A stretch of 64,000 nucleotides of DNA from Comamonas testosteroni (GTDB lineage: Bacteria; Pseudomonadota; Gammaproteobacteria; Burkholderiales; Burkholderiaceae_C): contig NZ_CP043568.1 in NCBI RefSeq assembly GCF_014076415.1, positions 1,116,001-1,180,000 of the forward strand, in the 5' to 3' direction. How positions within the stretch are numbered: position 1 is the stretch's first letter; every line of letters begins with the position of its first letter. The position numbers and the translations under genes are program-made. Below the pieces are notes generated by a model that worked only from the letters and a program-made list of their open reading frames with translations, had not been told where the DNA came from and did not search any database. Shown here in pieces: positions 30,740 through 39,679 of this stretch.

Positions 30740-31695
30740 TGAGCAGTCCGGCGCTTGAAACCGGCAAGGGCGCCATGTCGGCTCCCTTGTCATCCAGGGC
30801 CGCCAGCAGGCTGGCGCAGGCCGCAGCGCGAAAGCAGGCCGTGCATGCCTGGCTGCTGCTCATGCCGGCGCTGGTGCTGCTGCTGGGCTTTACACATTGG
30901 CCGGCCTTGTCCACGTTGATCGACAGCCTGCATGCCACGGGGCGTGGCGGCCAGTCCGGCGAATGGGTAGGGTTGGACAACTATGTGCTCATGGTCGACG
31001 ACCCCGTGTTCTGGCAGGCCGTGCGCAACAACCTCTGGTTTGCCGCCGCCACCATTCCGCTGTCCATGGGGCTGGCCTTGCTGATGGCGCTGTGGGTCAA
31101 CGAGAAGCTCGCGGGGCGGGCCTTGCTGCGCATGGCGTATTTCACGCCCACGGTGCTGCCCATGATTGCCGTGGCCAATATCTGGCTGTTTTTCTACACG
31201 CCGCAGTACGGATTGCTGGAGCAGGTGCGCGGTGCTCTGGGCCTGGGCGCGCACAACTGGCTGGGCGATCCATCCACGGCCCTGGCCTGCATCACGCTGG
31301 TGGCGGTGTGGAAGGAGGCAGGCTTCTTCATGATCTTCTATCTGGCCGCGCTGCAGACTCTCAATCCCAGCCTCAAGGAAGCGGCGGTCATCGAAGGCGC
31401 ATCGCGCTGGTATTTCCTGCGCCGCGTGCAGTGGCCGCTGCTCATGCCGACCACACTGTTCATTCTGGTCAACGCCGTGATCAATGCCTTCCGGCTGGTG
31501 GACCATGTGTTCATTCTCACGCGCGGCGGGCCGGACAATGCCTCCACGCTGCTGCTCTATCACCTCTACGAGGTGGGCTTCAAGTTCTGGGATACCGGCT
31601 ATGCCGCGGCCATCACCGTGGTGTTGGTCGTGGTGCTGGCTGCCGTGGCGCTGTTCCAGTTCTTCGTGCTGGACAAAAAGGTGCACTATCAATGA
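30739..31695 (+). CDS. ugpA: UgpA-type ABC permease
   Basis: 318 residues with six helices and the cytoplasmic EAA loop (EAAVIEGASRWYFLRRVQWPLL). It pairs with the following permease. The start overlaps the ugpB stop and its own stop overlaps the ugpE start (ATGA), so translation is coupled. Confidence 0.87.
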   Translation: MSSPALETGKGAMSAPLSSRAASRLAQAAARKQAVHAWLLLMPALVLLLGFTHWPALSTLIDSLHATGRGGQSGEWVGLDNYVLMVDDPVFWQAVRNNLWFAAATIPLSMGLALLMALWVNEKLAGRALLRMAYFTPTVLPMIAVANIWLFFYTPQYGLLEQVRGALGLGAHNWLGDPSTALACITLVAVWKEAGFFMIFYLAALQTLNPSLKEAAVIEGASRWYFLRRVQWPLLMPTTLFILVNAVINAFRLVDHVFILTRGGPDNASTLLLYHLYEVGFKFWDTGYAAAITVVLVVVLAAVALFQFFVLDKKVHYQ

Positions 31696-32558
31696 CAGCT
31701 GCTGCATTTCCATCGGCGCGCAGGAGCGCCAGGGCAGGCCGGGGCGTGAGTTTTTATGGCGCTTCCTGGCTGGACACCCTGGCCGCCTGGACGCTGGCGC
31801 TGCTGTGGCTGCTGCCGCTGGCCTATGCGGTCTGGACGGCGTTTCATCCGTCCGATGCGTCCACGCGCCTCGATCTGTCCGCGCCCTGGACGCTGCAGAA
31901 CTTCCGCCATGCCTGGGACGCCGCGCCGTTTGCGCGCTATTTTCTCAACACCATCTTGCTGGTGGCCATGATCTTGGCGGTGCAGCTGCTACTGTCCACG
32001 CTGGCTGCATTTGCCTTTGCGCGCTTGCGCTTTCGCGGCAGCAATGTGGCGTTTGCACTGGTGCTGGTGCAGCTGATGATCATGCCGGACATTCTGCTGG
32101 TGGCGAACTATCAGACCATGTCCGGGCTGGGCGCAGTCGATACCCTGGCGGGCATAGGCCTGCCGTATTTCGCCTCGGCCTTTGCCATCTTTTTGCTGCG
32201 CCAGACCTTTATGGGCATACCCCGTGAGCTGGACGAGGCCGCACGCGTGGAAGGTGCCAGCACGCTGCAGATTCTCTGGCGTGTCTACGTACCGCTGGCC
32301 AGGCCGGTCTACACCGCGTTTGCGCTGGTTTCTGTGAGCTTTCACTGGAATAATTTTCTCTGGCCTCTGATCATCACCAACAGCGTGCAGGCGCGTCCGC
32401 TCACCGTAGGGCTGCAGGTTTTCTCCAGCGTGGAGTCGGGCGTGGAATGGTCGATCATCTGCGCCGCCACCCTGATGACTTCAGGGCCGCTGCTTATTGC
32501 ATTCCTGCTGTTCCAGCGCCAGTTCGTGCAGAGCTTCATGCGCGCGGGAATCAAGTGA
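31692..32558 (+). CDS. ugpE: UgpE-type ABC permease
   Basis: 288 residues from the ATG at 31692, which overlaps the ugpA stop. Six helices; the EAA loop is DEAARVEGASTLQILWRVYVPLA. It ends the four-gene importer operon; only 34 bp separate it from the VOC gene. Confidence 0.87.
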   Translation: MTAAAFPSARRSARAGRGVSFYGASWLDTLAAWTLALLWLLPLAYAVWTAFHPSDASTRLDLSAPWTLQNFRHAWDAAPFARYFLNTILLVAMILAVQLLLSTLAAFAFARLRFRGSNVAFALVLVQLMIMPDILLVANYQTMSGLGAVDTLAGIGLPYFASAFAIFLLRQTFMGIPRELDEAARVEGASTLQILWRVYVPLARPVYTAFALVSVSFHWNNFLWPLIITNSVQARPLTVGLQVFSSVESGVEWSIICAATLMTSGPLLIAFLLFQRQFVQSFMRAGIK

Positions 32559-32592
32559 CTGGGATACAGTCAAACCATTTGGGGAGTTGACA

Positions 32593-32979
32593 ATGCCTGG
32601 TCCCGCTGCTGCTGGTGTGCTGATTTATGCCAAGGATTTCCAGAGTCTGGCAAGTTTCTATGAGCAGGTTCTGGGCATGCAGCGGCTGCATGAGGATGAG
32701 CACATCATCGTGCTGGAGTCCGTCGCCCTGCAACTGCTGATTCACGCACTGCCTGCCGAGATTGCCGCGCGGGTCCGGATCGGCAAGCCGCCGCAGCGCC
32801 GTGCCGATGTGGCGCTCAAGTTCTTCGTCACCGTGCCCGCGATCGCCGAGGCCGCAAGCGTCGCGCAGGCGCTGGGCGGACAGGTGTTCGACGAGCGCTG
32901 GCAAGGCCCCGGCTTTGTGGTCTGCAATGCCATGGACAGCGAAGGCAATGTGTTCCAGCTGCGCGAGGCCCTGGCCTGA
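32593..32979 (+). CDS. VOC-superfamily (glyoxalase-like) protein
   Basis: 128 residues, one VOC module of paired beta-alpha-beta-beta-beta units: LIYAKDFQSLASFYEQVLGM at the start and MDSEGNVFQLRE at the end with the usual metal-ligand Glu. The family includes glyoxalases, dioxygenases and resistance proteins, so no specific function can be given. It may be co-transcribed with the ABC importer. Confidence 0.75.
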   Translation: MPGPAAAGVLIYAKDFQSLASFYEQVLGMQRLHEDEHIIVLESVALQLLIHALPAEIAARVRIGKPPQRRADVALKFFVTVPAIAEAASVAQALGGQVFDERWQGPGFVVCNAMDSEGNVFQLREALA

Positions 32980-33042
32980 TCGGCTGCCAGCGCTGCGCAG
33001 GCAGGTGCTGCAGTCATTTTCAATGTGGAAAGAAGCGACAAG

Positions 33043-33930
33043 ATGAATATCCTGAGCTGGAATGTGCAATGGTGCTGCGGCATGGATGGACAGGTCAGTG
33101 TGGAACGCATCGTGCGCCACGCGCTGCAAATGGGCGAGCAGGCCGGCGGACTGGATGTGCTGTGCCTGGAGGAGATCGCCGTCAACTACCCCGATCTGCA
33201 AGGGCGGCCCGGCGATCAGCCTGCCGAGCTGAAGGCGCTGTTGCCGGGCTGGCAGATTGTCTTTGGTGCCTCGGTCGACGAGTTCACACCCCGGGGACAT
33301 CAGCGCTTTGGCAATCTGGTCGCCACTCGCCTGCCGCTGCTGCAGGTGCAGCACCATCCGCTGCCCATGCCGGCCGATGCCGATGTGCGCTGCATGCAGC
33401 GCATGTGCTCGGTGGTCACGGTCGCTGACGCGGCACTGGGGCCGGTGCGCGTCATGACCACGCACCTCGAGTACTTTTCGAAGCGCCAGCGCATGGCCCA
33501 GGCTGGCGCTCTGCGCGCCCTGCAGATGCAGGCCTGCGCACTGGCCGATGCCCCGCCGCAGCCGGCCAGTGACGGCTCGCCCTACCAGACCAAGCCGCAT
33601 ACCCGTCATGCCGTGCTTTGCGGGGACTTCAACTTCGAGCCGCACGAGCCCGAATATGCCGTTCTGTCCGCACCTTGGGCTGCCGGTGAGCAAGGCTGTC
33701 TGCAGGCCGGGCAGTGGCGCAATAGCTGGGATGTGCTGCACCCCGGCCAGCCGCAGCCCCCCACCTTCAGACTGGTGGACCGGACCTGGGGCGCCGAGCC
33801 CGGGGCCTGCGATCTGCTGTGGGTGAGCGACAGCCTGTGCCAGCATGTGCAGGCCTGGCGTGTGGACAGCACCACAGAGGCGTCCGACCACCAGCCGGTG
33901 ATGTTGACGCTGGGCTGTGCTTCTTGCTAG
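33043..33930 (+). CDS. Endonuclease/exonuclease/phosphatase (EEP) family hydrolase
   Basis: 295 residues from the ATG at 33043; a GTG at 33025 is also possible. EEP metal-dependent phosphoesterase motifs in order are SWNVQW, CLEEIA (metal Glu), TTHLEYFS, GDFNFEP and SDHQPV. No signal peptide. Members cut DNA, phosphoinositides, sphingomyelin or small phosphodiesters. Position after a Ugp-like importer makes a small phosphodiester substrate conceivable, but this is inference. Confidence 0.75.
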   Translation: MNILSWNVQWCCGMDGQVSVERIVRHALQMGEQAGGLDVLCLEEIAVNYPDLQGRPGDQPAELKALLPGWQIVFGASVDEFTPRGHQRFGNLVATRLPLLQVQHHPLPMPADADVRCMQRMCSVVTVADAALGPVRVMTTHLEYFSKRQRMAQAGALRALQMQACALADAPPQPASDGSPYQTKPHTRHAVLCGDFNFEPHEPEYAVLSAPWAAGEQGCLQAGQWRNSWDVLHPGQPQPPTFRLVDRTWGAEPGACDLLWVSDSLCQHVQAWRVDSTTEASDHQPVMLTLGCASC

Positions 33931-33990
33931 GGTCGGAGCTGAAGTCGAGAGACGAGTGGCTGCACAAGTCGCACTGTTGTGAAACCCTGA

Positions 33991-34006
33991 GAACGTAAAC
34001 ACGTTC
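33991..34006. promoter_or_regulatory. GAACGT-type palindrome, site 3
   Basis: GAACGTAAACACGTTC, a perfect palindrome with 6-bp arms and a 4-base centre, ends 18 bp before the hdeD ATG, just upstream of its GAGAGGAG ribosome site. Confidence 0.55.
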
Positions 34007-34024
34007 TAAAAGAGAGGAGTCTTC

Positions 34025-34582
34025 ATGCCTGTAGAAATTCCGTCCATGTCCATCATGCTGCACCGTAGCTGGTGGGTGCTGTTGTTGCGCGGCGCCGCCG
34101 CCATCATCTTCGGCGTGCTGACCTGGATGCAGCCCGCAGCATCCGCTGCCGCACTGGTGCTGGTGTTTGGCGCCTATGTGTTTGTCGACGGCCTGCTGGG
34201 CATCTACACCGCCATCAAGAGCCGCCAGCAGTCGCGTCACTGGTGGCTGGTTCTGCTGTGGGGGCTGACCGGTGTGGTGGTGGGGGTGCTCACGGTCATC
34301 AACCCGGCGATCACCGCATTGGTGCTGACCATCTATATCGGTGTCTGGGCTCTGATGACCGGTGTGCTGCAGATCGTCGCGGCGCTGCGTCTGCGCAAGG
34401 AAATTCAGGGCGAATGGCTGCTGGTGCTCGGTGGGCTGCTGTCGGTGCTCTTCGGCATCTTCGTGCTGATGCAGCCCGGTGCGGGCATGATGGCCATGCT
34501 GTGGGTGCTGGCGACCTATGCCGTGATCTTCGGCGTGCTGATGGTGATACTGGCGTTCAAGATCAAGAAGTTCACGGGCTGA
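34025..34582 (+). CDS. hdeD: HdeD-family membrane protein
   Basis: 185 residues with six helices in three repeating pairs, the DUF308/HdeD pattern (WWVLLLRGAAAIIFGVLTWMQP and RHWWLVLLWGLTGVVVGVLT). HdeD of E. coli supports acid resistance at high density; the role in this lineage is not established. The gene is bracketed by GAACGT-type motifs at both ends and followed by a terminator. Confidence 0.82.
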   Translation: MPVEIPSMSIMLHRSWWVLLLRGAAAIIFGVLTWMQPAASAAALVLVFGAYVFVDGLLGIYTAIKSRQQSRHWWLVLLWGLTGVVVGVLTVINPAITALVLTIYIGVWALMTGVLQIVAALRLRKEIQGEWLLVLGGLLSVLFGIFVLMQPGAGMMAMLWVLATYAVIFGVLMVILAFKIKKFTG

Positions 34583-34598
34583 AAACGTAAACACGCTC
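34583..34598. promoter_or_regulatory. GAACGT-type palindrome, site 4 (degenerate)
   Basis: AAACGTAAACACGCTC begins directly after the hdeD stop codon and differs from site 3 at two positions. The placement right after a stop codon repeats that of site 1. Confidence 0.45.
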
Positions 34599-34618
34599 CG
34601 AGAGGCAGTGACTTCGGC

Positions 34619-34648
34619 AAAAAAGCGGCTCGCAGAAGCCGCTTTTTT
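34619..34648 (+). terminator. Rho-independent terminator after hdeD
   Basis: AAAAAAGCGGCT and AGCCGCTTTTTT arms, perfect stem with T run. Confidence 0.9.
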
Positions 34649-34727
34649 GTTGCCGCTTGTCTGAGCAGTCTGTTTGCCGGGCCATCTTTGGGACAATGCC
34701 TGCTGACTTCCAACAGCGCACAACGAC

Positions 34728-37139
34728 ATGGAACAAGGCATTCAGCGGTATTTCCAGCCCCCGAGAGTGAAACAGTCCTGGCGGGCCGTCGGCATGACGG
34801 CCGCCCTGTGGCTGGGTCTTGCCGCCAGCAGCCATGCCGTGCCCAGCTACGACGAGGTGCGCAGCGAGCATCGCTCCTCGGAGACTCTGCTGCTGTCGCG
34901 CGAGGGCGAGGTGCTGCAGCGTCTGCGCACCGACAGCACGGTGCGCCGCGGGCCCTGGGTGGCATTGGCCGACGTCTCGCCGGCACTGCGCACGGCCCTG
35001 GTGCTCAGCGAGGACAAGCGCTTCTACGAGCACAGCGGCGTGGACTGGGCTGCCGTCACCGCAGCTGCGTGGGGCAATCTCTGGAACACACGCACGCGCG
35101 GCGCGAGCACCATCACCATGCAGCTCGCGGGTCTGCTCGACGGCGACTGGCGTCAGGGTCCGGGTGGGCGCAGCGTGGTGCAGAAGGTGGGGCAGGCCGT
35201 GGCGGCCCAGGTGCTGGACAGGCGCTGGCGCAAGGACCAGATTCTCGAGGCCTATCTGAACATGGTGCCGTTCCGCGGCGAGATCGTAGGCATAGCTGCG
35301 CTGTCGCAAAGCCTGTACGGCAAGGCAGCTCATGGGCTGGATGCTCGCGAGGCGGCCATTGCTGCGGCCCTGGTGCGTGCGCCCAATGCGTCGGTGGAGC
35401 GTGTGGCCCAGCGTGCCTGCGGCGTGCTGCAGGTGATGGTGCCGGACGATGTGGCGGCCAAGGATTGTTCGGCCATGCAGCTCTATACCTCCAGTGTGCT
35501 GCAGCGGCGTCAATGGCTGGCCAGCGAGGGCGTGGCCTCGCATTTCGCGCGGCGCTGGCTGGCGCTGCCCCAGAACAGGGGGCAGGAGCAGGTGCGCTCA
35601 ACCTTGAGCGCACCCTTGCAGCGCTTTGCCGTGGCCAGCCTGCAGCAGCATCTGCGCGAGTTGCAGGGCCGCAATGTGGAAGATGGTGCGGCCGTGGTGC
35701 TGGACAACCGAACAGGCGAGATTCTGGCCTGGGTGGGCTCTTCGGGCACGCTGAGCCAGGCATCCGAGGTCGATGGCGTCACCGCGCTGCGTCAGCCCGG
35801 CTCCACGCTCAAGCCTTTTCTCTACGCCCAGGCGATTGCCGAAAAGCGCATCACGGCCGCTTCGCTGATCGAGGATTCATCGGCCCATATTCCCACGCAG
35901 AACGGCCTCTACATTCCGCAGAACTACGACCGGCGCTTCAAGGGCTGGGTGTCGGCGCGCACGGCGCTGGCGTCCTCGCTCAATGTGCCTGCAGTGCGCA
36001 CGCTGGTCATGATCACGCCCGATGCGTTTTTCGAGCAGCTCAAGAGGCTGGGTCTGCCGCTGCGCGAAAGCGGGGGCTACTACGGCTTCAGCCTGGCGCT
36101 GGGCAGCAGCGAGGTCGCGCTGCTCAATCTGACCAACGCCTATCGGGCACTGGGCAATGGCGGTCAATATCGTCCCGTGAGCTGGGCCTTGCCTCAGACT
36201 GAAAGCCGCAAGGCCGGCGGCAAAACCGGCGACGACGCGGTGCAGGCACTGGATGTGCGGGCGGCCTTTATCGTGGGCGACATTCTCTCCGACAATATGG
36301 CGCGGGCCCCGACCTTCGGCACCGACAGCGTGCTGGCCACGCGCTTCTGGACGGCCGTGAAAACCGGCACCAGCAAGGATATGCGCGACAACTGGGCCGT
36401 GGGCTGGTCCGAGCGCTACACCGTGGGCGTCTGGGTGGGCAATGCGGGTGGCGAGGCCATGCATTCAGTCAGCGGCACCAGCGGCGCAGCGCCCATCTGG
36501 GCCGACATCATGGGCTTTCTGCATCGCAATCTGTCCAGTCGTGCACCCCGGCCGCCCGCTGGCGTACTGCAGCAGCAAGTGCAGTTCGGTGCGTTGGCAA
36601 GCGGCGCCATGCCCATCGAAAGCACGCGTGGCGAATGGTTTGTGGAGGGCACGCAGCAATCCCTTTTTGCCATGGATCACGTCGCTGGCAGCGCAGAGCC
36701 GAAAAGCCCAGCCAGACAAAAGGGCAGCAAGTCCGGCAGCGCTGCGACCGCTGTCCGCATCTCGCGTCCGGCCAATGGCACGATTCTGGCGCTGGACCCC
36801 GATATTCCGCCTGACAGCCAGCGCGTGCAGCTGGTGGCGCGCCAGGCCGGCATGGCGGCCGAGCAGGACTGGCGTGACGGCAGCTTGCGCTGGCGCCTGG
36901 TGACCCGGCAATACGGCCCGCCTGCGGCTGCCGACAAGAATGCGCAACCCGTGATGCGGGAAGTGCAGCGCGAGCTGGGGCGCGGCAGTCAGCTGGGCTG
37001 GCTGCCCTGGCCGGGGCGCCACAAGCTGGAGCTGCTCGATGCTTCCGGCAAGGTGCTGGACAGCATCGCGCTGGAAGTGCGCGGCGCCGGTGCCCTGGTG
37101 GCCGGGCCGGAGCAGATCCAGAGCCAGCGCCGACGTTGA
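34728..37139 (+). CDS. pbpC: Penicillin-binding protein 1C
   Basis: 803 residues, a bifunctional class A PBP. An N-terminal anchor (about 20-37) is followed by the glycosyltransferase domain with SEDKRFYEHSGVDW and RGASTITMQLAGLL, then the transpeptidase with QPGSTLKPFLYA (active Ser in STLK) and KTGTSKDMRDNW, and a C-terminal BiPBP domain. PBP1C acts in murein synthesis in the periplasm and is the usual partner of bacterial alpha-2-macroglobulin, thought to repair walls after attack. Here the partner is at 22042-28053 on the same strand. Confidence 0.93.
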   Translation: MEQGIQRYFQPPRVKQSWRAVGMTAALWLGLAASSHAVPSYDEVRSEHRSSETLLLSREGEVLQRLRTDSTVRRGPWVALADVSPALRTALVLSEDKRFYEHSGVDWAAVTAAAWGNLWNTRTRGASTITMQLAGLLDGDWRQGPGGRSVVQKVGQAVAAQVLDRRWRKDQILEAYLNMVPFRGEIVGIAALSQSLYGKAAHGLDAREAAIAAALVRAPNASVERVAQRACGVLQVMVPDDVAAKDCSAMQLYTSSVLQRRQWLASEGVASHFARRWLALPQNRGQEQVRSTLSAPLQRFAVASLQQHLRELQGRNVEDGAAVVLDNRTGEILAWVGSSGTLSQASEVDGVTALRQPGSTLKPFLYAQAIAEKRITAASLIEDSSAHIPTQNGLYIPQNYDRRFKGWVSARTALASSLNVPAVRTLVMITPDAFFEQLKRLGLPLRESGGYYGFSLALGSSEVALLNLTNAYRALGNGGQYRPVSWALPQTESRKAGGKTGDDAVQALDVRAAFIVGDILSDNMARAPTFGTDSVLATRFWTAVKTGTSKDMRDNWAVGWSERYTVGVWVGNAGGEAMHSVSGTSGAAPIWADIMGFLHRNLSSRAPRPPAGVLQQQVQFGALASGAMPIESTRGEWFVEGTQQSLFAMDHVAGSAEPKSPARQKGSKSGSAATAVRISRPANGTILALDPDIPPDSQRVQLVARQAGMAAEQDWRDGSLRWRLVTRQYGPPAAADKNAQPVMREVQRELGRGSQLGWLPWPGRHKLELLDASGKVLDSIALEVRGAGALVAGPEQIQSQRRR

Positions 37140-37166
37140 ATGCCGGCCGGTCAACCGGCCAGGCGC

Positions 37167-38060
37167 TCAGTTGCCAGAATCGAACTGCGCTACCAGAAAG
37201 TCCAGCAGCACCCGCAGCTTGGGCGTCATATGCTGGCGCGACGGATAAATGGCGTAGAGCGTGGTCTCCACCGTGCTCCAGTCTTCCAGGGCGGCCTGCA
37301 ACCGGCCCGTGCGCAGGTCTTCCTCGACATAGGGCCGCGGGATCAGGCTGACGCCAAAGCCCGCGCGCAATGCATCGCGCACCGCCAGGCTTGAGGACAC
37401 CGAGTAGCGCGCATTGACCGCCACGCGCTCCATGCGCCCGCCTTGCTCGAATTCCCAGACATCTGCATGGCCCGATAGGCTGAAGCGTATGTGCTCCAGG
37501 CCGTTGAGGTCGGCAGGCGTGTGCGGGCGGCCGCGCTTTTCGAAATAGCCGGGCGCGGCGCACAGCACATGCGACATGGTTGTCAGCGGTCGCGCAATCA
37601 GCGAGGAGTCCTCGAGCCGGTCGCTGCCGCGTATGGCCAGATCGAAGCCCTCGCGCACGATGTCGACGCGTCTGTCGTCCAGGTGCAGATCCAGCTGCAG
37701 CCCGGGGTGGCGCTGCAGGAAGGCGGGGAGGGCGCAAGAGATCTGCGTCAGCGTGAATGTCATGGGCGCGCTGACCTTGAGCAGGCCGCTGGGCGCAGCC
37801 TTGAACGGGCATAGTGCCGAGTCTGCATCGGCCAGTGCATCCAGAGCCCGCGTGACATGCTCCAGATACAGGCGGCCTTCTTCCGTCAGCGCCATGCGTC
37901 GCGTGGTGCGCTGGATGAGGCGCGTGCCCACATGGGCCTCCAGCTCGGCGATGTTCTTGCTGATCGCGGCCGGCGACAGGCCCAGGCTGCGGCCCGCCTC
38001 GGCAAAGCTGCCGCACTGCGCGATGCGATGAAAGACTTGCAAGGCGGTCAGTCGGTCCAT
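37167..38060 (-). CDS. LysR-family transcriptional regulator
   Basis: 297 residues from the ATG at 38060 (MDRLTALQVFHRIAQCGSFAEAG), preceded by GAGAAGA; the frame extends to 38105 but the family start is at MDRL. Winged helix at residues 1-60, effector domain from about 90. It is divergent from the nitroreductase gene and probably regulates it and the DMT exporter; a palindromic site lies between. Confidence 0.88.
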   Translation of the reverse strand: MDRLTALQVFHRIAQCGSFAEAGRSLGLSPAAISKNIAELEAHVGTRLIQRTTRRMALTEEGRLYLEHVTRALDALADADSALCPFKAAPSGLLKVSAPMTFTLTQISCALPAFLQRHPGLQLDLHLDDRRVDIVREGFDLAIRGSDRLEDSSLIARPLTTMSHVLCAAPGYFEKRGRPHTPADLNGLEHIRFSLSGHADVWEFEQGGRMERVAVNARYSVSSSLAVRDALRAGFGVSLIPRPYVEEDLRTGRLQAALEDWSTVETTLYAIYPSRQHMTPKLRVLLDFLVAQFDSGN

Positions 38061-38092
38061 GTGATTCTTCTCTGTTGGTGAATGGTTTATTT

Positions 38093-38111
38093 TGATAATC
38101 GCCAATTATCA
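38093..38111. promoter_or_regulatory. Likely LysR operator
   Basis: TGATAATCGCCAATTATCA, perfect 7-bp arms with a 5-base centre. It has the T-N11-A core of LysR boxes and lies in the 80-bp divergent gap between the regulator and the nitroreductase gene. Confidence 0.65.
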
Positions 38112-38140
38112 ATTCGGGGTGAATTATCTACAGTCATGCC

Positions 38141-38761
38141 ATGACGACACTTCATCCCGCACTCACCCTCATCGAGCAGCGCATCTCGGCCAACCGCTTC
38201 GATACCTCCCATCATCTGGCGGATGCCGACATAGCACGGCTGGTGCAGCTGGCCACGCGCGCACCCACGGCCTACAACCTTCAGAACTGGCGCTTCATCG
38301 CCGTGCGCACGCCTGGGGCCAAGGCCAGACTGCGCGCCATGGCGCAGGACCAGGCCAAGGTGCAGGAGGCGGCCGTCTGCTTCATCGTCTGCGGCGTGCT
38401 GGCCGACCCCGAGGCGCTGGCCGAACGGCTGCAGCCCTCTGTGGACGCGGGTTTCTTGCCTGCCGCCATGGCGCAGGGCTGGCTGCAGGCCGCGCAGCAG
38501 CAGTACGCCAGCGCGCAGGCGCTGCGCGACGAGGCCCTGCGTTCGGCCAGCTTCGGCGCCATGACGCTGATGCACGCGGCGCAGGCGCTGGGCCTGGCAT
38601 CCTGTGCGATGACCGGCTTCGACGCCGAAGGCGTGGCGGCCGGCTTCGGTCTGGCGAGCGAGGAGGTGCCGGTCATGCTCGTCACCGTGGGCCGTGCTGC
38701 GCCCGGAAACTGGCCGCAGAAGCCACGCCGGCCGCTGGATCAGGTGCTGGAGTTCGCATGA
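38141..38761 (+). CDS. Nitroreductase-family flavoprotein
   Basis: 206 residues. The FMN-binding opening RAPTAYNLQNWRFI and the C-terminal GLASCAMTGFD are typical. Such enzymes reduce nitroaromatics, quinones or flavins with NAD(P)H. The stop overlaps the DMT exporter start (ATGA), and the divergent LysR gene suggests inducible control of the pair. Confidence 0.85.
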   Translation: MTTLHPALTLIEQRISANRFDTSHHLADADIARLVQLATRAPTAYNLQNWRFIAVRTPGAKARLRAMAQDQAKVQEAAVCFIVCGVLADPEALAERLQPSVDAGFLPAAMAQGWLQAAQQQYASAQALRDEALRSASFGAMTLMHAAQALGLASCAMTGFDAEGVAAGFGLASEEVPVMLVTVGRAAPGNWPQKPRRPLDQVLEFA

Positions 38762-39639
38762 GCGCCGGCCAATCTGCGTCTGGTTCCAGGCAGGCCCAGG
38801 CGCACGATCTGCTGCTGACGGCGCTGGCACCCGCCATCTGGGGCAGCAGCTACATCGTCACCACGCAGCTGCTGCCGCAGGTGCCCGCGATGACCGTGGC
38901 CTTGCTGCGCGCGCTGCCCGCAGGCCTGTTGTTGCTGGCATTTGCACGGCGCCTGCCGCAGGGCGTGTGGTGGCTGCGGGTGTTCATTCTGGGAGCGCTC
39001 AATTTCTCGGTGTTCTGGAGCATGCTGTTCGTCTCGGCCTACCGCCTGCCGGGAGGGGCGGCCGCCACCGTCGGGGCCGTGCAGCCGCTGGTGGTGGTGT
39101 TTCTTGCGTCCTGGGTGCTGGGCAGCACGCTGCGGCCGGCCTCGGTGCTGGGAGCCCTGGCCGGTCTGGCGGGCGTGGCCTTGCTGGTGCTCACGCCTGG
39201 TGTGAGGCTGGATGCTACGGGCATTGCGGCGGGCCTGGCCGGAGCGGTTTCCATGGCCTGCGGCACGGTGCTCACGCGCAAGTGGCGTCCTCCCGTTCCG
39301 CTGTTGACCTTCACTGCCTGGCAGCTCACGGCCGGCGGACTGTTGCTGCTGCCGGTGGCGCTGTGGGCCGGACCGGATTTTCCGGCGCCCACACCGGGCC
39401 ATCTGATCGGACTGGCCTGGCTGGGTCTGGTGGGCGCGGCATTGACCTATGTGCTGTGGTTTCGCGGCATTGCCCGGCTGGAGCCGAACATGGTGGCCCC
39501 GCTGGGTTTTCTGAGTCCGCTGACGGCGATTTTGCTGGGCTGGGCATTCCTGGACCAGACGCTGACGGCTGTGCAGATGGCTGGCGTGGCCCTGGTCCTG
39601 GGCGGCATCTGGCTGGGGCAGCGGGGCGCGGCGCGATGA
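38758..39639 (+). CDS. DMT-superfamily (EamA) exporter
   Basis: 293 residues, ten helices in two EamA repeats (ALAPAIWGSSYIVTTQLLP and LAWLGLVGAALTYVLWFRGIARLEP). It is coupled to the nitroreductase gene through an ATGA overlap, so the exported compound may be related to that enzyme's substrate. Substrate unknown. Confidence 0.83.
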   Translation: MSAGQSASGSRQAQAHDLLLTALAPAIWGSSYIVTTQLLPQVPAMTVALLRALPAGLLLLAFARRLPQGVWWLRVFILGALNFSVFWSMLFVSAYRLPGGAAATVGAVQPLVVVFLASWVLGSTLRPASVLGALAGLAGVALLVLTPGVRLDATGIAAGLAGAVSMACGTVLTRKWRPPVPLLTFTAWQLTAGGLLLLPVALWAGPDFPAPTPGHLIGLAWLGLVGAALTYVLWFRGIARLEPNMVAPLGFLSPLTAILLGWAFLDQTLTAVQMAGVALVLGGIWLGQRGAAR

Positions 39640-39651
39640 TCCACGCAAGGC

Positions 39652-39666
39652 CCGGCCCAGGGCCGG
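39652..39666. terminator. Hairpin between convergent genes
   Basis: Perfect 7-bp arms ccggccc and gggccgg around a single A. No T run, so termination efficiency is uncertain. It separates the DMT exporter from the lldD operon. Confidence 0.4.
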
Positions 39667-39679
39667 AGCCTGCGCGGGA

